Shown here: positions 1-7,300 of the stretch, one piece after another
Layout: each line of letters opens with the position of its first letter
Numbering within the stretch: the stretch's first letter is position 1
Assembly (NCBI GenBank): GCA_003242355.1
Contig: QGUH01000089.1
Coordinates: 1 to 9,161 of the forward strand
Origin: Pseudomonadota bacterium
GTDB taxonomy: Bacteria; Myxococcota_A; Polyangia; Polyangiales; Polyangiaceae
DNA: 9,161 nt
Reading direction: 5' to 3'
Translations under genes and position numbers: made by a program
The notes under the pieces: model-generated
Database searches by the model: none
What the model saw: the letters and a program-made list of their open reading frames with translations, nothing else
Told to the model about the DNA's origin: nothing

Positions 1-991
1 CGGCCAGGAAGCGGCGGACGAGCACTTCGTCGCGTGCGAGCGTCCCGAGGTCGGTCACGTCGAGCGCGTTCGCTCGCAGCCATCGCTCCGTGTCCGCCTC
101 GGTGAACAAGCCGTGAGCGGCACGGAGCCGCTCGGACTCCGCCTGGATTTCGTCCAGTGACGGTTCGAAGCCGGCGCGCTCGGCGAGGAGCAGGGAAAGC
201 GCTCGCTCGAGCGCTCGCCGCTCCAGGCGCGCACCGAACGCGGGGGGAACGGCCTGCGTCCCCCCCGGGGTGAAGTTCCGCTCGAAGAGCTGCCAGAAGC
301 TCGTGCGCTCGAAGGCGGGAACCTGCCGTGGTCTCGAAAAGCCGCGCTGGGCATCTTCCCGCATCCGTTCGAGCAACAGAACCGCGTCCAGCCGTTTCTG
401 ATCGATGGGGCCGTGCTCCCGAAGCCACGTCTCGAGCGTGCGCCGCTCGGCGGGCGCGATGGCGCTCCGTGCGATTACCGTCTCGAAGGAGCGATCGGCG
501 TAGAAGAGCTCCTTGGCCGCGCTGATGAGCGCCGCCTCGCTCGCGGAGTCGATTGCGCCCGCGGAGAGCGCGGCTCGCAACGTCGCCCGAATGTTCACGA
601 GGGCTTCGGACTGCGGCGCGTAGCCGCGTTCGGCGGGGCCGTGGACGACGGCCACCTCGTCGTCTTCCTCGAGCTCACCGCGGCGGAACAGCTCGTATAC
701 CACGCCGACGCCGATCATCCCGTGAACGTCGAGCTCCGCGGCGCGCAAGGCGCCCATGCTGGCGGCGCCGTACACCGGAATCGCCTGCGAGAGCGCCCAC
801 AAGAGCTCCTTGTGCCAAACGGAGAGACGATGATCGAAGTAGCCGTCGATGAGACCGATGGCGCGCGGCCGCTGCCGGGCCGCGCGGTACACGTCCCCGC
901 ATTGCGCGGGCCCCGCGAAAGAAAACTCCGGGAACCGGGCGCGGAGCTCACCGGGCGGCAAGCTCGGCCCCGCGAACACGACGAGCGTCAT
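1..991 (-). CDS. TfuA-like protein, partial (C-terminus outside window)
   Basis: TfuA-like protein, the usual partner of YcaO enzymes in thioamide-forming systems, where it is thought to help deliver sulfur or stimulate the YcaO reaction. I translated the minus strand from the ATG at 991 down to base 2: 330 codons are open with no stop, so the C-terminus lies beyond the left edge. The TfuA core is clear in the first ~135 residues: MTLVVFAGPSLPPGEL at 1-16, GDVY at 32-35, GLIDGYFD at 46-53, VWHKELLWAL at 58-67, the hallmark GAASMGALRAAEL at 75-87, and EEDDEVAVVHGPAERGY at 108-124. The rest is an alpha-helical, Arg/Glu-rich C-terminal extension of no family I recognise. The start ATG overlaps the stop of the YcaO gene (ATGA), preceded by a purine-rich GGAGAGGAGG site, so the two are translationally coupled. 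Family assignment is firm; the exact substrate is unknown. Confidence 0.93.
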   Translation of the reverse strand, partial: MTLVVFAGPSLPPGELRARFPEFSFAGPAQCGDVYRAARQRPRAIGLIDGYFDHRLSVWHKELLWALSQAIPVYGAASMGALRAAELDVHGMIGVGVVYELFRRGELEEDDEVAVVHGPAERGYAPQSEALVNIRATLRAALSAGAIDSASEAALISAAKELFYADRSFETVIARSAIAPAERRTLETWLREHGPIDQKRLDAVLLLERMREDAQRGFSRPRQVPAFERTSFWQLFERNFTPGGTQAVPPAFGARLERRALERALSLLLAERAGFEPSLDEIQAESERLRAAHGLFTEADTERWLRANALDVTDLGTLARDEVLVRRFLA

Positions 992-2178
992 CCGGCTTTC
1001 CTCCTCTCCATCTCGAGCGCGTGGACGCGCCGCCCAGGCACGTAGCTCGGGGAGTCGGGAAACCCTTCGAGCCCGGGAACGATCACGCGCGTCACCGCGA
1101 TGGGACACCCCTCGGGTGCGAGGTCGACCGAGAGCACCTGGCTCATGCCCGCTGCCGCGAGGCCACGGCGCGTGACGTCGATCACCTCCTCGGCCGAAGC
1201 ACAGGGCGTGGACGGCACGTCCGTGAACCGATGAACGGCCGACGCCTCCTGGGCGAGGTGTGCGCGTTGGTGCTCGATGGACTCCGACGCGCGGATCGCG
1301 TCGACGTCGGCCGGTTGCAAGTCGTCGCGCGACCCGGCGATGCGCGTCAGGCGGCTCTGCGCGGCCTCGGTGAGCGCCCGGCGGAGGGCCACGGCGCGAT
1401 CCGGATGGCAGCCGTACCCGCGCGCCGTGCCGACTCGACGCAAAGGATCGAGCTCTCGCTCGCCGACCGAGCACAAAAAAGCGGCAACCCCTACGTCCGT
1501 CGTCATGTCCCAGACAGCGACGCCGACGCCCGCGCGTTCGAACTGTTGCACCAGGCTTCGACAGCACGGGTCGTCCACGCTCGCGAGCGCCACGCGACGC
1601 GCTGCCTGCCGTTCCGGGCCGAGCTCGTAAAACAGCGCGAGCGCGTCCCGCTCGACGAGCTCACAGAGGCCGTGCGCGATGGCGTCGGTCACCGTGGCCC
1701 CCGAAGCGAGGCCGTTCGAGCTCGCGAGGAAGTACCCGCTCCACTCGGAAGCAGGCGCGCGAAAGTCGAGGTGGACGAGCTCGAACGGCACCTCCACCGG
1801 CTCGCCGGAGGCGAGGTCTCGCGCCGCAATCCATGGGATCTTCGCCTCCGGATCGAAGGCTCGCGGTGTCCGCGGCAAATATTCGACGCTGGCGACACGC
1901 CGCGTGCGGCGGAGCTCGCGCAGGTTGGAGAGCGTGAGCGGCGTCTGGATGCGCTCCGCGAAGTACTGCTCGAGCGACTCCATCACGGCAGAAACCTTCG
2001 CGGCGTGCAGGGTAACTCCCTTACCTTGGCTCACACTGAGGGACCGCGAGAGTGGGCGCACGGCGAGCGCCACGGGAATCCCGATGTTGTCGAGCCCGGT
2101 GATGTTCGCGACACGCGTGATCCCCGCCTCCTTCATGAGTGGGGACAATCGAACCAACATCTCCTCGAGGTGACTCAC
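988..2178 (-). CDS. YcaO-domain ATP-dependent cyclodehydratase/thioamidase-type enzyme
   Basis: A 396-residue YcaO enzyme. YcaO proteins use ATP to activate a backbone amide by O-phosphorylation; with a TfuA partner the known outcome is a thioamide, while other partners give azolines or amidines. Visible signatures: GIPVALAVRP at 33-42, SQGKG at 50-54, the E67-x2-E70 ATP/Mg pair in VMESLEQYFAE, NGLASG at 155-160, ELVERDA at 173-179, RALTEAAQSRL at 267-277, and GSRDD at 282-286. All expected ATP-site acidic and basic residues appear intact. The C-terminus (VPGR around 380-383) lacks the PxPxP tail seen in azoline-forming McbD-type enzymes, which fits a TfuA-dependent type. No fused E1-like or leader-binding domain is present. 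The start is GTG at 2178, preceded by GGAGAAGGA 5 nt upstream. It is the first gene of a YcaO-tfuA operon and diverges from the peptidase operon. Confidence 0.95.
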   Translation of the reverse strand: MSHLEEMLVRLSPLMKEAGITRVANITGLDNIGIPVALAVRPLSRSLSVSQGKGVTLHAAKVSAVMESLEQYFAERIQTPLTLSNLRELRRTRRVASVEYLPRTPRAFDPEAKIPWIAARDLASGEPVEVPFELVHLDFRAPASEWSGYFLASSNGLASGATVTDAIAHGLCELVERDALALFYELGPERQAARRVALASVDDPCCRSLVQQFERAGVGVAVWDMTTDVGVAAFLCSVGERELDPLRRVGTARGYGCHPDRAVALRRALTEAAQSRLTRIAGSRDDLQPADVDAIRASESIEHQRAHLAQEASAVHRFTDVPSTPCASAEEVIDVTRRGLAAAGMSQVLSVDLAPEGCPIAVTRVIVPGLEGFPDSPSYVPGRRVHALEMERRKAG

Positions 2179-2231
2179 GAGGATCCTTCTCCAAACGCCC
2201 CAAACGAGAGAGCGGGGCGCTTCGTACTCAC
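2175..2231 (-). other. Candidate 18-codon mini-ORF overlapping the YcaO start
   Basis: A short open frame beginning GTG at 2231 reads MSTKRPALSFGAFGEGSS and stops at TGA 2177-2175. That stop overlaps the GTG start of the YcaO gene in a GTGA junction, and the YcaO ribosome site lies inside its last codons. Its own start overlaps the stop of the mini-ORF above it in another GTGA. It could be a leader, coupling or precursor peptide, or chance. There is no Shine-Dalgarno site of its own and no Cys, so coding is unproven. Confidence 0.2.
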
Positions 2232-2272
2232 TCGTTCAATACCGCCGCGCGGCCCGCGATCGAGTTAGTCAT
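2228..2272 (-). other. Candidate 14-codon mini-ORF upstream in the YcaO leader
   Basis: ATG at 2272 opens MTNSIAGRAAVLNE, ending in TGA at 2230-2228, which overlaps the GTG of the next mini-ORF. A GAG lies 6 nt upstream of the ATG in an A-rich stretch (GAGAAAAAATG), a weak ribosome site but unusually AT-rich for this DNA. The same frame stays open upstream, antisense to the plus-strand gene, with no convincing earlier start. Coding is possible but speculative. Confidence 0.18.
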
Positions 2273-2296
2273 TTTTTCTCGACGGTCGCTGTCTGA

Positions 2297-2326
2297 TTGA
2301 CCCAGAGCACCCCGAAGGCGAATACT
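2297..2326 (+). promoter_or_regulatory. Candidate sigma70-type promoter for the plus operon
   Basis: TTGACC at 2297-2302 (5 of 6 to the -35 consensus) is followed after 18 bp by AATACT at 2321-2326 (4 of 6 to the -10 consensus). Transcription would begin near 2333 and give a leader of about 70 nt before the ATG at 2406, with the repeat/palindrome block inside that leader. The elements are visible; promoter activity is inferred. Confidence 0.4.
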
Positions 2327-2341
2327 GCACCGTGACGATTC

Positions 2342-2364
2342 TTGCGCGACGCGTACGCGCGCAA
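2342..2364. promoter_or_regulatory. Inverted repeat TTGCGCG-N9-CGCGCAA, candidate operator
   Basis: Perfect 7-bp arms at 2342-2348 and 2358-2364 are separated by 9 bp. The site lies in the divergent YcaO/peptidase-operon region and overlaps the first copy of a 14-bp direct repeat. On the plus strand it sits just downstream of the likely transcription start, a classic place for a repressor. Alternatively it forms an RNA hairpin in the leader. No regulator gene is adjacent to identify the ligand. Confidence 0.4.
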
Positions 2365-2380
2365 TGGACGCGTACGCGCG
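2348..2380. repeat. Two 14-bp direct repeats with internal palindrome CGCGTACGCG
   Basis: GACGCGTACGCGCG occurs at 2348-2361 and again at 2367-2380, a 19-bp period with 5 bp (CAATG) between. Each copy contains the perfect 10-bp palindrome CGCGTACGCG (2350-2359 and 2369-2378). Because the palindromes are identical, they can also pair with each other in RNA as a 10-bp stem with a 9-nt loop, close upstream of the ribosome site at 2391-2397. This suggests paired operators on nearly the same DNA face, or a leader structure that controls translation. Confidence 0.7.
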
Positions 2381-2405
2381 ATGGAGATGGAAAGGAGTGC
2401 ACGTC

Positions 2406-3254
2406 ATGTCGAGCGACCCCATCACGGTCACGAAGCAGCGACTCCAGCGCGTGCGCCGCCGCCGGCGTGCGACGGAGCAGCGCGTTCTCGACGGAAAAAA
2501 GCCGCTCAAGCATCACGACGTGCTCGTCGTGCCTCCCCCGCCGGATCCCGGCGAGGCCCCCGTGGTGGGCCCGCACGAATCGTTTCGAATGCCGGTAATC
2601 AAGATCGGCGGGCAAGTGAACCAGGGTGACTGTGATCCGCCGGGAGAAAAGGGCACCTACGTCGATCCGCCCGAACGCCTCGATTTCTACGATTACGCGC
2701 AACGCCGCACGATGGCCATCGCTCGACCGCACGAATGGGGGTCGAGCAAGCACCGCGAGGCGGTCCGCGGCCCGGCCTTCGGAACCCTGCCCGTAAAACG
2801 CGAGCCCGCCGCCACGTCGTGTGCTGCCTGCTACCTCGTGAACGCCGAGGCGCTGAACTTCGTCAATGCTTGGACGGCCGAGGAGTGGAACGACTTTTTC
2901 GACGAAGACGTGGACCTGCCCGCCGCGGCCGGGGTGGACGACGAGGAGTTCGACATCCTGCTCGCCGGGCCGCGCGGCAAAGTCTTCTACCTGAAGGTCT
3001 CGGCCCTCGGCGACGAAGCGCTCTGGCCTCCGGACACCCCGACCGAGATTAGCCGCGATGGTACGGTGCTCGGCTCGATCGAGTGCCTCGATTTGAAGCA
3101 CGAAATGGAGATTTGGAATCAGCTTCGCAATGGCTGCGTCGCGGGCAGCGTGTTGATCCAGGGCAAGGACAAGGTCGTTCCCCTCGTGAACGTCACGAGC
3201 ATCACACCGCGCACCAATAGCGCCGCATCCGTATCCCCTGCTCCCGGAGGTTGA
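2406..3254 (+). CDS. Uncharacterised 282-residue protein, first gene of peptidase operon
   Basis: I do not recognise this protein. The start at ATG 2406 is chosen because AAAGGAG at 2391-2397 lies 8 nt upstream; an in-frame ATG at 2364 sits inside the direct-repeat block and has no ribosome site. Residues 10-33 are strongly basic (QRLQRVRRRRRATEQR), residues 42-60 are proline-rich, and the C-terminal half (from ~135) looks like an alternating beta/alpha globular domain. Cysteines are at 76, 139, 142 (a CAAC motif), 227 and 244. An acidic patch (NDFFDEDVDLP) lies at 162-172. There is no signal peptide or membrane segment. The next gene begins one base after its stop, with that gene's ribosome site inside its last codons, so the two are co-translated. 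Possible roles are a partner, inhibitor or substrate of the peptidase, or a substrate of the divergent YcaO/TfuA pair; none is proven. Confidence 0.85.
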   Translation: MSSDPITVTKQRLQRVRRRRRATEQRVLDGKKPLKHHDVLVVPPPPDPGEAPVVGPHESFRMPVIKIGGQVNQGDCDPPGEKGTYVDPPERLDFYDYAQRRTMAIARPHEWGSSKHREAVRGPAFGTLPVKREPAATSCAACYLVNAEALNFVNAWTAEEWNDFFDEDVDLPAAAGVDDEEFDILLAGPRGKVFYLKVSALGDEALWPPDTPTEISRDGTVLGSIECLDLKHEMEIWNQLRNGCVAGSVLIQGKDKVVPLVNVTSITPRTNSAASVSPAPGG

Positions 3255-3255
3255 C

Positions 3256-4326
3256 ATGTCTTGCTGCGTGGGCACGCACAGCGCGCAGAGACGCCGCCGC
3301 GCAAAGCACCGATTCCGCCCCAGCACGGCCGTCGTGCGGCGCGCCGTTTCGGCGCTCCCGAGCGCCGGGCTCGAAGGGGCGGCCGAGCCCGCGTCCGAAG
3401 GGCGACCCGTCGAGATCACGGGAACCTGGGACTTCAAGTGGCCACTCGGAACGGAAATCCGCGTGGCCTTCCAGAAGCCACCCGCGTCGATGGGGCTCAC
3501 TCCCAAAGAATTCACGGATGCAAAAGGGATCGTGAAGGACCTCGCCGCATCGTGGAAGCTCCCCCCGTCCTCGGGGATCCGGTTCTGCTTCCTCGACGAA
3601 GACCTCGAGCCGCCGCTCGGGATCGACAATTCGTTCACGGATCAGCACCGGAGCCCCTTCCTCCCCGACACGCCCGAGAAAATTCCGTACGATGTCCTGA
3701 TCTCGCTCGAGGATCTCCCCGTGCTCCGCGTCGATCCCTTCCGGGGCGCAGGGGCCGAGATCGAAGAAGTGGTGTTCCCCGTGTCGGACCTCGGCAGTTA
3801 CGCACGGCGCGCGGACTACGGCGCTCCCACGACCTACATCGGTCGATTCGGCGTGTTCAAGGAGGCGTCACTGCTCGATTATCTGCAAAGTCCCGTCGGT
3901 CGGCACGTCGTCGTGCACGAGCTCGGCCACGTGCTCGGCCTGCCTCACCTGCACCAGCATCCCGACCTCCTTCCCGCCTGCGATCGCGAGAAGTTCTACA
4001 AGCCGCTGTGCTCCATCGTCGAAATCATGGAGAAGCAACTCGGGGTCGAGGTCACGAAGAAGATCGTGCACGGCCATCTGATCGATCCGTGGCCCGGGAG
4101 CCCCGACTACTCGGATTGGGTCGAGCTGACCCAGGAGATCCGCGATGCCCACCAACGCGACGGCACGCTCGCTTCGGTGATGACGATGCCGAATTACGCG
4201 TGCTTGCTGCGTAACGGCTCGCCGTGTCCAGCCTCCGGCGCGTTGCCCGACCAGATCATCCAAGAACCCGGAGCGCTCGACGAGGAGATGCTCAAGCGGA
4301 TGTACGACCCGTTCGCGCAGCTCTGA
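3256..4326 (+). CDS. Metzincin-type zinc metallopeptidase (M12/matrixin-like)
   Basis: A 356-residue zinc endopeptidase. The catalytic helix is complete: HELGHVLGLPH at 221-231, with zinc ligands H221, H225 and H231 and catalytic E222. A Met-turn follows at SVMTMP (307-312, likely M309), which defines the metzincin clan. The upstream domain has the usual pattern of such enzymes: a WPLGTEIRVAF strand at 62-72, a helix near 84-100 ending AASW, an IRFCF strand at 108-112 and YDVLISLED at 145-153. The distance from the zinc motif to the Met-turn (~76 residues) is longer than in astacins. The N-terminus starts MSCCVG, then is Arg-rich (QRRRRAKHRFR, 11-21); there is no Sec signal peptide, so export is not evident. 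It could be a leader peptidase for a modified peptide or a peptidase that is itself modified. The ATG at 3256 has GGAGG 5 nt upstream. Confidence 0.9.
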   Translation: MSCCVGTHSAQRRRRAKHRFRPSTAVVRRAVSALPSAGLEGAAEPASEGRPVEITGTWDFKWPLGTEIRVAFQKPPASMGLTPKEFTDAKGIVKDLAASWKLPPSSGIRFCFLDEDLEPPLGIDNSFTDQHRSPFLPDTPEKIPYDVLISLEDLPVLRVDPFRGAGAEIEEVVFPVSDLGSYARRADYGAPTTYIGRFGVFKEASLLDYLQSPVGRHVVVHELGHVLGLPHLHQHPDLLPACDREKFYKPLCSIVEIMEKQLGVEVTKKIVHGHLIDPWPGSPDYSDWVELTQEIRDAHQRDGTLASVMTMPNYACLLRNGSPCPASGALPDQIIQEPGALDEEMLKRMYDPFAQL

Positions 4327-4339
4327 TCGAGGCATCGAG

Positions 4340-4355
4340 GGGTTCACGCGAACCC
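4340..4355. terminator. Hairpin between convergent genes, weak bidirectional terminator candidate
   Basis: GGGTTC at 4340-4345 and GAACCC at 4350-4355 form a perfect 6-bp stem with a 4-nt loop. It lies between the peptidase stop (4324-4326) and the kinase gene, overlapping the kinase stop codon (4344-4346). No T-run follows on either strand, so it is not a classical intrinsic terminator. It may instead block read-through or protect mRNA ends. Confidence 0.3.
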
Positions 4356-7300
4356 GAAAGCGCGGGCCGTGCTCACGGCGGCGCCGACGGCCAACCAGGC
4401 CTCGCGCGGTGACCCCGCCGCGACGGCGCGCGCTGCCGCGGCCACGACGCCGTCGAGCTCGCCCGGCAACGCCGGAAATCCCTCCTCGATTTCCGCGAGC
4501 AAGCGCGCCGCCTCCGCGAGGTCGTCGCGCGCGCTCGCGAGATCGAGGAGTGGAAAGGCGACGATGTTCCTGAGAGGGAACTTGTGCGGGTGCGCGGCCC
4601 ACGTCGCGCGCGCGGATTCGAGCAGCGCCCGGGCCTCACCGTCGTCTCCCCGTTGCCATGCCACCCAACCGCGGCACGCGGTGGCAGCCGCGACGTAAGG
4701 GGCGAGGCGCGCGCCTTCCGCGGTAACGAGGGCGATGCGCGCCGCGGTCTCCGTCGCGTCGACCTCTCCCGTGCGGAGCAGCGTCATCGCGTGATAGGTG
4801 CGAATCCTCGAGAGCAGCGTCACTTCTCCGGTGGACTCTCCGTACACCGCGGCGCGCTCGAAGGACGAGAGCGCCGCGCGACAGTCCTCCTTGGAGCCGA
4901 GCATGCGCGCGAAGGCGAGGATGAAGTGCGCGAGGGCGCGCCGATGCGCGGGAAGTGCCTGCGCCGCGACGAGCCCCCGTTCCGCCAGGGCGACCGCCTC
5001 GGAAGCGAACGCGTAGCGCCGCGCGAGCATGATCGCGCTCGCCGCCGTGAAGTAGTACACGCAGCGCTGATCGTCGGTTCCCCGTCGTTCTACCAACTCG
5101 CCGAGATTCGCAACGAGCGCCTCGAGCGCCGGGCCCGTCTTCCCCGCGAAGTAGAGCCGCTCGAACCGTCCGAGCCGGATTTGGATGAGCTCCGCCCAGG
5201 CGTCGCCGTCGGCTTCCTGCGGCGTTCCGAGCTCGCGCTCCGCTCGCTCGAGCGCGTCGTCGGCCGCCGCGTAGTCGTGTTGCGTCCAGTAGGAGGCCGC
5301 GAGCTTGCGCAGCACGCGGGCTCGGGTGAGTCGGTCGTGCTCGGGGATCACGTCGAGCGCGCGCTCGAGACACGCGCGCGCCTCCGTGTGCCGGGCGAGC
5401 GTCACGAGCACGCCCGCGAGGGCCTCGCGCTGCGCCGCGAGCGCCGCCTGCCCCTCGCTCTCCGCGAGAAGCTCGGCCTGACGCACGGCCAAGCTCCGGA
5501 GCTCGGCTGCCTGCTCGAGCGCGTGGCGCTTCGCCGCCTCTTCGGCGGCGCGCACGAGGTGCTCGAGCGCCCGCCGCGGCTCGCCGGCAGCCGCGAGGTG
5601 ATACCCGAGGGCGGCGTGCCGGTTCTCCATCCATGGGCTGCCCCCCTTCTCGAGATGCTCGGCGACACGGCGATGGTACCTCTGCCGTTCCTCGGGAAGC
5701 AGGACGCGTTCCTGAGCTTCGCGCAGCTTGTCGTGCGAGAAGCGATAGCGCCCCGGGCTCGTCGCCGCGAGCACGTCGCGCGCCACGAGCTCCTCGAGCA
5801 CTTCCGAGGGATCGACGTCGTCGAGGCCGAGCATGCGGAAGGCATCGACGTCGAATTCGCTGCCGAGAACGCACGCGAACGGTAGCGCCGCGCGCGCCGC
5901 CGGCGAGAGCGTCGCCACGCGCAGCGCGAGCAATCCTTCGATGGAACTCGGGACGTCGATTGCTGCGGCACGCGTCACGTCGAACGTGAACGCGCCTCCG
6001 GGACGCCGCTCGAGGATGCCTTTCGCCAGGGCCGCCCGCGTGTACTCCGCGACGAAGAAGGGGTTGCCGCCCGAGTGTCGCTGCAAAAACTCGAACAGCT
6101 CCTCCGGAAGCGAGTGGGTGGAGAGCAGATCCCGGGCCATCGCCCGGATGTCCGAAGCGCCCAGCGATCCGAGCTCGAGCTCGAGAAACGCGGCGTCGCC
6201 GAGTAGCTCGCGCGTGCGCGCTGCCTCGATCCGATGATTGGCGAGGAGCAACACGCGGCTTTCCGTCAACGCTCGCGCATGCTCTCGCAAGAAGAGCAGG
6301 GAAAGCCCGTCCGCCCAGTGCACGTCGTCGAGCAGCACCACGAGCCCTGCCGGGGGCGCCACACGCTCGAGCAGCAGCGCGAAGGCGGCGAGCCCGCGTC
6401 GACGCGCCTCTTCGGGCGACAGATCGGAGCTACCCGTTGCCTGGCTCGCCTCCGCGCCCGACCGCGGCGCGAGCACGTCGAGCGCGTCGAAGGCGGCCGC
6501 CACCTCGGGTCCCGAGAGACGGGGCTCGGCGCGGCAGCGCATGTCGTGCAGCTCTTCGAGGACCGGCCGAAAAAGCTCGAGCCCCGCATTCGTCACTTCC
6601 GAGCCGCCTGCTTCCGACGTGGACAGGCGGCGTGCACGGCACCAGACGACGAGCGCTCCCTTCCGGTTCGCCCGTCGCCCGAGCTCGTTCATGAGGCGCG
6701 TCTTTCCGATGCCACTCGGTCCCGCGACGACGGCGAGCCCCCCGCGCCCCTGCTCGAGGCGCGCGACCGCTGCTTCGAGCTGGGCCAGCACCCCGTGGCG
6801 CCCATGCAGCCGCGGGCGGTAGAGCGACGCCTCCGAGCGAACGGCGCGAAGCACCTTGGGGCGCTCGCGCATGTGCTCGCGCAGGACGTGGCACGCGTCC
6901 AAGGCGCTTGCGATCCTTCGCGTCGGCTGCTTCTCGAGCAGGCCGAGCACCAACGACTCGAGCCCGCTCGGTAGATTGGCGACGAATCGAGACGGAGGCG
7001 GCGGTGCGACGCTCGCGTGCTGGCGCAGCAAATCGGCGGGGCGATCGCCGGTGAACGGCGGCACGCCCGCGAAGAGCTCGTACGCGATGCACCCGAGGGC
7101 ATACAGGTCGCAACGCGCATCGACGGTCTCGCCCGCCACGAGCTCGGGCGCGAGATAACCAGGCGTGCCGAGCGCCGCCCGCGTGCCGGACGGGAGCTCC
7201 CGAAAGGATCGGGGCTCGAAATCGGCGAGCGCCATCCCGAAATCGATCAGCACCGGATCCGTTTCGTCGCGGAACACGACGTTCCGGGGGGTCAAATCGC

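Noticed and set aside
2244..2253. Palindrome GCCGCGCGGC in the YcaO leader
   Set aside because: It is short and purely GC, expected by chance at this base composition.
1021..2268. Long plus-strand frame of 415 codons across the YcaO gene
   Set aside because: It is antisense to a gene with clear YcaO motifs; its translation is Arg/His-rich with no domain, as expected from GC-rich antisense DNA.
2332..2598. Plus-strand frame of 88 codons with a Cys/Ser/Thr-rich translation, tempting as a RiPP precursor
   Set aside because: It is out of frame with and overlaps the well-supported gene at 2406; Cys/Ser/Thr content is what a shifted GC-rich frame gives.
2265..3638. Minus-strand frame of 457 codons across the peptidase operon
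   Set aside because: It is antisense to two coupled genes with good ribosome sites, one with an unmistakable zinc motif; there is no ribosome site or domain.
4344..4500. LuxR-type HTH at the kinase C-terminus, as in PknK-like proteins
   Set aside because: The last ~50 residues are Ala-rich helix with no HTH pattern, and the stop is clean.
4584..5885. Plus-strand frame of 433 codons within the kinase gene
   Set aside because: It lies opposite the TPR part of a single intact 1172-codon frame; composition is Arg/Glu-rich without motifs.
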